This document shows, in pieces, positions 13,374 to 16,011 of a stretch of DNA of 16,011 bases. The position numbers and the translations under genes are program-made. This DNA comes from CAG-1000 sp964545285. GTDB lineage: Bacteria > Bacillota_I > Bacilli_A > RF39 > UBA660. The stretch covers positions 1-16,011 of the forward strand of contig CAZJEW010000026.1 in the NCBI GenBank assembly GCA_964545285.1, in the 5' to 3' direction. A model generated the notes under the pieces. It worked only from the letters and a program-made list of their open reading frames with translations, ran no database searches and was not told the DNA's origin. Numbering within the stretch: the stretch's first letter is position 1; each line of letters begins with the position of its first letter.

Positions 13374-14228
13374 TTATAATTTAATTTTTAATTGCATCTG
13401 CTCTTGTGTTAATTCTTTTCCTATATTTTTAGGATTTTGAGGAACATTGTAATATATTGATGATACTTTTTTTCTTTGTGGCATATTATAATCTCTTATA
13501 AAAGATCCAAAGTCTCTCACTCTTCTATGACTGGTTTCAATTTTTCCATCTTTATCTCTCAATACACGTCTAGAAGCATCTCTTTCATATATCAATTGAT
13601 GATATAATCTCATTGCATCAACAGAAAGCATAAATGAATCGGCTCCCCAATAACATACATTATCTATAGTTTTTCTTAAAGATTCTATTGCTTCAGCAAC
13701 ATCATGATTTAAACAAAACTCATTACATAGATCTTTAAAGAATCCAATATCACGATCATTAGCAAAAGAAATTAAACATTTCTTTATATAACTTTCGTTG
13801 AAATATTTTTGATCACATTCAAAGAATAATGGTAATGCTCTAACTCCAACATCAAAACTCTCTTCATCTTTCTCCCTAGCATTTTTCGTTTCAAAATAAC
13901 TTATATATACATCTGGATTAATATGTTTAATTTTATCATTATAGCTTAAATTAAGCATTTCTTTTACACTTACATAATCACTACATTCTGCATCTAAATC
14001 ACTTATAGTTCTCGGTAAAGTTAATCTATTATATATACGAATAGTAACCAATAGTTTTCCGCCTTTTGGCTCTTTTCCAATATTTCCATAATAATATTTT
14101 GATGAAACTCTTTGATTTAATTTTTTAATATATTTTATAAATTCTGCATATTCAACTTCATTATTAATAATTCTCTGAGTTTTGCCAAGATACTCAACCA
14201 ATGAATAACGCTTTGTTTCTTTTTTCAT
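13374..14228 (-). CDS. Uncharacterised cytoplasmic protein
   Basis: I do not recognise this 284-residue protein. It has no signal peptide or membrane helix. The N-terminal third mixes helix with a strand-rich KLLVTIRIYNRLTLP segment. The middle (about 125-190) has scattered Cys residues (FECDQ, KKCLIS, DLCNEFCLNHD) and a helical VAEAIESLRKTIDNVCYWG. The last third is rich in Arg (RRVLRDKDGK, HRRVRDFGSFIRDY), which could contact nucleic acid. AAGGAG precedes the ATG, and a near-consensus sigma-A promoter lies 25 bp upstream of the start, so it is expected to be well transcribed. Its 3' end lies 8 bp from the Spo0A box of spoIIGA, with no terminator between them. Read-through into spoIIGA is therefore possible. 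Confidence 0.8.
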   Translation of the reverse strand: MKKETKRYSLVEYLGKTQRIINNEVEYAEFIKYIKKLNQRVSSKYYYGNIGKEPKGGKLLVTIRIYNRLTLPRTISDLDAECSDYVSVKEMLNLSYNDKIKHINPDVYISYFETKNAREKDEESFDVGVRALPLFFECDQKYFNESYIKKCLISFANDRDIGFFKDLCNEFCLNHDVAEAIESLRKTIDNVCYWGADSFMLSVDAMRLYHQLIYERDASRRVLRDKDGKIETSHRRVRDFGSFIRDYNMPQRKKVSSIYYNVPQNPKNIGKELTQEQMQLKIKL

Positions 14229-14252
14229 AGATAAACTCCTTTGTATGATTAG

Positions 14253-14281
14253 ATTATATGAAAAATAACAGAAAAAGTCAA
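14253..14281 (-). promoter_or_regulatory. Sigma-A promoter of the 284-residue gene
   Basis: On the minus strand TTGACT (14276-14281), a 17-bp spacer and a perfect TATAAT (14253-14258) match consensus at 11 of 12 bases. The start codon of the gene is 24 bp past the -10, leaving a very short leader. Confidence 0.85.
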
Positions 14282-14288
14282 TTTTTAC

Positions 14289-14317
14289 TTTACTTAAATT
14301 ATTTTTTGTGTTAAATT
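14289..14317 (+). promoter_or_regulatory. Candidate promoter of the L28 gene
   Basis: TTTACT (14289-14294), a 17-bp spacer and TAAATT (14312-14317), preceded by an extended -10 TGT, lie 31 bp before the L28 start. The -10 is weak (four of six). It is back-to-back with the minus-strand promoter at 14253-14281. Confidence 0.4.
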
Positions 14318-14348
14318 ATATATGGTTTAAAGAGGAGGCAGGAATAAT

Positions 14349-14516
14349 ATGGCAAAGAATATTTCAACAAGAAAAAATAATAGTGCTCAAAATAGACCTT
14401 TTTCATTAAAGGCTACAAAAAAGACTCAAAAAGTTAATTTACAACCCGTAGAAGTAAATGGTAAAAAAGTAAGACTATCTACTAAAGAAATTAAAAATAT
14501 GAAGAAAAATAAATAA
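14349..14516 (+). CDS. rpmB: 50S ribosomal protein L28 (short, divergent)
   Basis: A 55-codon gene, MAKNISTRKNNSAQ to KNMKKNK. The order MAK...RK...NR...A.TKKT...VNLQPVEV.GKKVRLSTK follows L28 proteins, where a GNxRSHAxNxTKR core is followed by NLQ and a basic GKKVRL-like end. Mollicute L28s share the GKKVRL stretch. It lacks the Cys pairs of zinc-binding L28 forms, and the usual SGN.RSHA is altered to SAQNRPFS. L28 sits near the tRNA exit site of the 50S subunit. AGAGGAGG lies about ten bases before the ATG, and a strong terminator follows at once, so it is a single-gene unit, as rpmB often is. It could alternatively be an L28 paralogue if a canonical copy exists elsewhere. Confidence 0.72.
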   Translation: MAKNISTRKNNSAQNRPFSLKATKKTQKVNLQPVEVNGKKVRLSTKEIKNMKKNK

Positions 14517-14542
14517 CAGATTCATTATTGAATCTGTTTTTA
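14516..14542. terminator. Bidirectional terminator between rpmB and murB
   Basis: A perfect 9-bp stem ACAGATTCA / TGAATCTGT (arms 14516-14524 and 14529-14537) with a 4-nt loop is followed by a T tract on the plus strand. Its first base is the last base of the L28 stop codon. On the minus strand the stem is followed by TATTTATTTTT, so it can also end the murB transcript. Confidence 0.88.
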
Positions 14543-15421
14543 TTTGATTATTTCTTGTTCAAGAATTAAATCGATATCATATTTTTTCTTAACTTCTTTT
14601 TTTATTAATTTAATTAACTTAATAACATCTTTAGAAGTAGCATTACCATTATTAACAATAAAATTTGCATGTTTGTTACTTATTAAAGCATCTCCAATAT
14701 TATATCCTTTAAGTCCTACTCCATCTATTAATTGCCAAGCAGAATTATTATCAGGATTTCTAAATACACTTCCACATGATGGATAATTTAATGGTTGACT
14801 ATCTAATCTCTTTTTGGTTCTCTTATCAATAGTATCTTTTATTTCTTCTAGATTTCCTTTATTTAATTTAATATTACATGATAATACTATCAATTCATGA
14901 TTAGATTTAAATACTGAAGTTCTATATCCAAATTTCAAATCATCTTTTGTAAACTCAAGAGTCTTATTTCCATCAAAAACTATTACACTATCAACAATAT
15001 CATTCATTGATGAATTGTAAGCACCAGCATTTGAATAAACAGCACCACCGATTGTACCTGGTATTCCAGTTGCCCATTCAATACCGGTATAACCTAAAGA
15101 AGATAATTTGTTTGCAAGTTTATTTAACATATATCCTGATTCTACATAAATATTTTCGTTCTTAACAAGTAATTTTTTTAAATGATCAAGTTTAATTATT
15201 ACTCCATCATAATATTCAGGTAGAATTACATTTGAACCATTTCCCAAAACAAAAAACTTTGTTTTATATTTTTTAATAATATCCACAATAGACTTTAGTT
15301 CTTGAATATCTTTAGGATGTACTAAAACATAACACATTGATTCTAATTTCATAGTGTTATAATTCTTTAAATTAACATCAGTTTCAAACAAAAAATTATA
15401 CTTTTTAAATTCTTCTATCAT
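14540..15421 (-). CDS. murB: UDP-N-acetylenolpyruvoylglucosamine reductase
   Basis: This FAD enzyme reduces UDP-GlcNAc-enolpyruvate to UDP-MurNAc with NADPH, the second committed step of peptidoglycan synthesis. It has 293 residues, typical for the shorter type II MurB of Gram-positive bacteria. FAD-binding motifs are VLGNGSNVILPEYY (58-71) and TGIPGTIGGAVYSNAGAY (118-135). Tyr166-Arg167 (FGYRTSVFK), the proton-donating Ser218 in CGSVFRNP, the GLKGYNIGDALIS block and the C-terminal catalytic Glu in LEQE are all present. The start overlaps the upstream gene's stop as ATGA. Its presence shows that the organism makes a peptidoglycan wall, unlike mollicutes. Confidence 0.97.
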   Translation of the reverse strand: MIEEFKKYNFLFETDVNLKNYNTMKLESMCYVLVHPKDIQELKSIVDIIKKYKTKFFVLGNGSNVILPEYYDGVIIKLDHLKKLLVKNENIYVESGYMLNKLANKLSSLGYTGIEWATGIPGTIGGAVYSNAGAYNSSMNDIVDSVIVFDGNKTLEFTKDDLKFGYRTSVFKSNHELIVLSCNIKLNKGNLEEIKDTIDKRTKKRLDSQPLNYPSCGSVFRNPDNNSAWQLIDGVGLKGYNIGDALISNKHANFIVNNGNATSKDVIKLIKLIKKEVKKKYDIDLILEQEIIK

Positions 15422-15951
15422 TTCTTTAAATACTCAATAATAGCTTCACTACCTGTAATATAACTTGATGATCTTCCATTAGTAATTCTCATTAAAGTAA
15501 TACCATTTATTTTAAGTTCATCAACACTATTAGCAGAATAATTACTTGATTCAGATATATAGTTTTTATTTTCATTGCTACTCATATCAACATAATAAAT
15601 ATTCAATGCAGAATAATTATCAGCTAGTGATTTGACAAATATATCATTTGTTTTATCACCAAAAGTATCAAAAAGAACTAAATACTCAGAACCAGGTCTA
15701 TTAAATACTTCGCCTATTAAAATATCCTCATAACTAATCTCTGCAGATGATTCTGGTTTAGTATAACCTGCTTCAAATACCCCTAGTTTTTCTAACCCTA
15801 AAGCTCCTAAATATAGAATAGCTATAAAACCTACAACAACAGCAATCGTAATAATAGTTTCTTTAGGTGTATTCCCCTTTTCAACATTTTTATTGTTATT
15901 TCTAACTCTTTTTTTACTTTTATATTTTAAATTCATTGTACTTTTTGACAT
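15418..15951 (-). CDS. Membrane-anchored thioredoxin-fold-like protein lacking CXXC
   Basis: This 177-residue protein has a basic, Asn/Lys-rich cytoplasmic tail (1-30), one membrane helix (32-52), then an extracytoplasmic domain (about 70-177). The domain pattern (YLVLFDTFGDKTNDIFVKSLAD, in pieces; LNIYYVDMSSNEN; LKINGITLMRITNGRSSSYITGSEAIIEYL) follows the strand-helix order of thioredoxins ending in nG...y.G...I...L. The CXXC is replaced by TFGDK and there is no Cys anywhere, so disulfide exchange is not possible. The cis-Pro position is also lost (ITL). The fold is inferred from pattern only. GGAGG precedes the ATG. The stop overlaps the murB start (ATGA), so the two are translationally coupled. 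A non-redox partner-binding role at the membrane is plausible but unknown. Confidence 0.7.
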   Translation of the reverse strand: MSKSTMNLKYKSKKRVRNNNKNVEKGNTPKETIITIAVVVGFIAILYLGALGLEKLGVFEAGYTKPESSAEISYEDILIGEVFNRPGSEYLVLFDTFGDKTNDIFVKSLADNYSALNIYYVDMSSNENKNYISESSNYSANSVDELKINGITLMRITNGRSSSYITGSEAIIEYLKK

Positions 15952-15972
15952 AATTCAACCTCCACTTATAAA

Positions 15973-16003
15973 ATTATAGCATATTTTTAAATAAATTAAA
16001 CAA
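15973..16003 (-). promoter_or_regulatory. Extended -10 promoter of the thioredoxin-like/murB operon
   Basis: On the minus strand a perfect TATAAT (15973-15978) is preceded by TGC, forming an extended -10. TTGTTT (15998-16003) is a possible -35 with a long 19-bp spacer that the extended -10 could compensate. It lies 21 bp upstream of the first start codon. Confidence 0.65.
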
Positions 16004-16011
16004 TTATTTGT

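Noticed and set aside
1..16011. Mollicute genetic code (TGA as Trp)
   Set aside because: The rhomboid, ylmC and thioredoxin-like genes end in TGA at family-consistent lengths with ATGA overlaps, and Trp is encoded by TGG.

Overview
The window looks like chromosome of an AT-rich, spore-forming member of the Bacillota, probably a deep-branching lineage of class Bacilli related to the mollicutes. The sporulation regulators spoIIGA, sigE and sigG and a ylmC/ymxH-type gene point to an endospore former. The very low GC content and a short L28 of the mollicute kind point to the branch. Several genes end in TGA and tryptophan is read from TGG, so the standard bacterial code (11) is used and not the mycoplasma code. 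There are no tRNA or rRNA genes, CRISPR arrays or transposases.

Positions 1-2090 (minus strand) hold the conserved rplJ-rplL-ybxB block. A near-consensus promoter and an L10 leader with an attenuator hairpin precede rplJ. A promoter near the left edge points out of the window, where rpoB would be expected. Then come lexA (plus strand), a translationally coupled pair on the minus strand (rhomboid protease and a small KGYKSF-type protein), and a TspO/MBR membrane protein on the plus strand that appears to start at ATC.

Positions 4855-13327 (minus strand) are a compacted, interrupted version of the Bacillus spoIIGA-sigE-sigG-ylmC...lspA-rluD neighbourhood. Upstream of spoIIGA there is an exact Spo0A box overlapping a -35 element that lies 21-22 bp from a perfect -10, the unusual spacing known for spoIIG. 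The sigG leader contains a perfect hairpin that buries the Shine-Dalgarno sequence. Between sigE and sigG, which are usually adjacent, sits a 4.5-kb three-gene unit with terminator hairpins on both sides. It encodes a 571-residue membrane-anchored, Cys- and Trp-rich protein with a duplicated module, an 844-residue coiled-coil/transmembrane/Pro-rich protein, and a small acidic DUF1292-like protein. This unit is the best candidate in the window for an undescribed system.

Positions 13374-16011 hold an orphan 284-residue gene with a strong promoter, a divergent 55-codon L28 gene not visible as a long ORF, murB, and an upstream-coupled membrane-anchored thioredoxin-fold-like protein lacking CXXC.

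Functionally, the window combines translation (L10, L12, L28, a rRNA-type methyltransferase, RluD), the mother-cell and forespore sigma cascade, envelope biogenesis (MurB, LspA, rhomboid), and SOS control (LexA).
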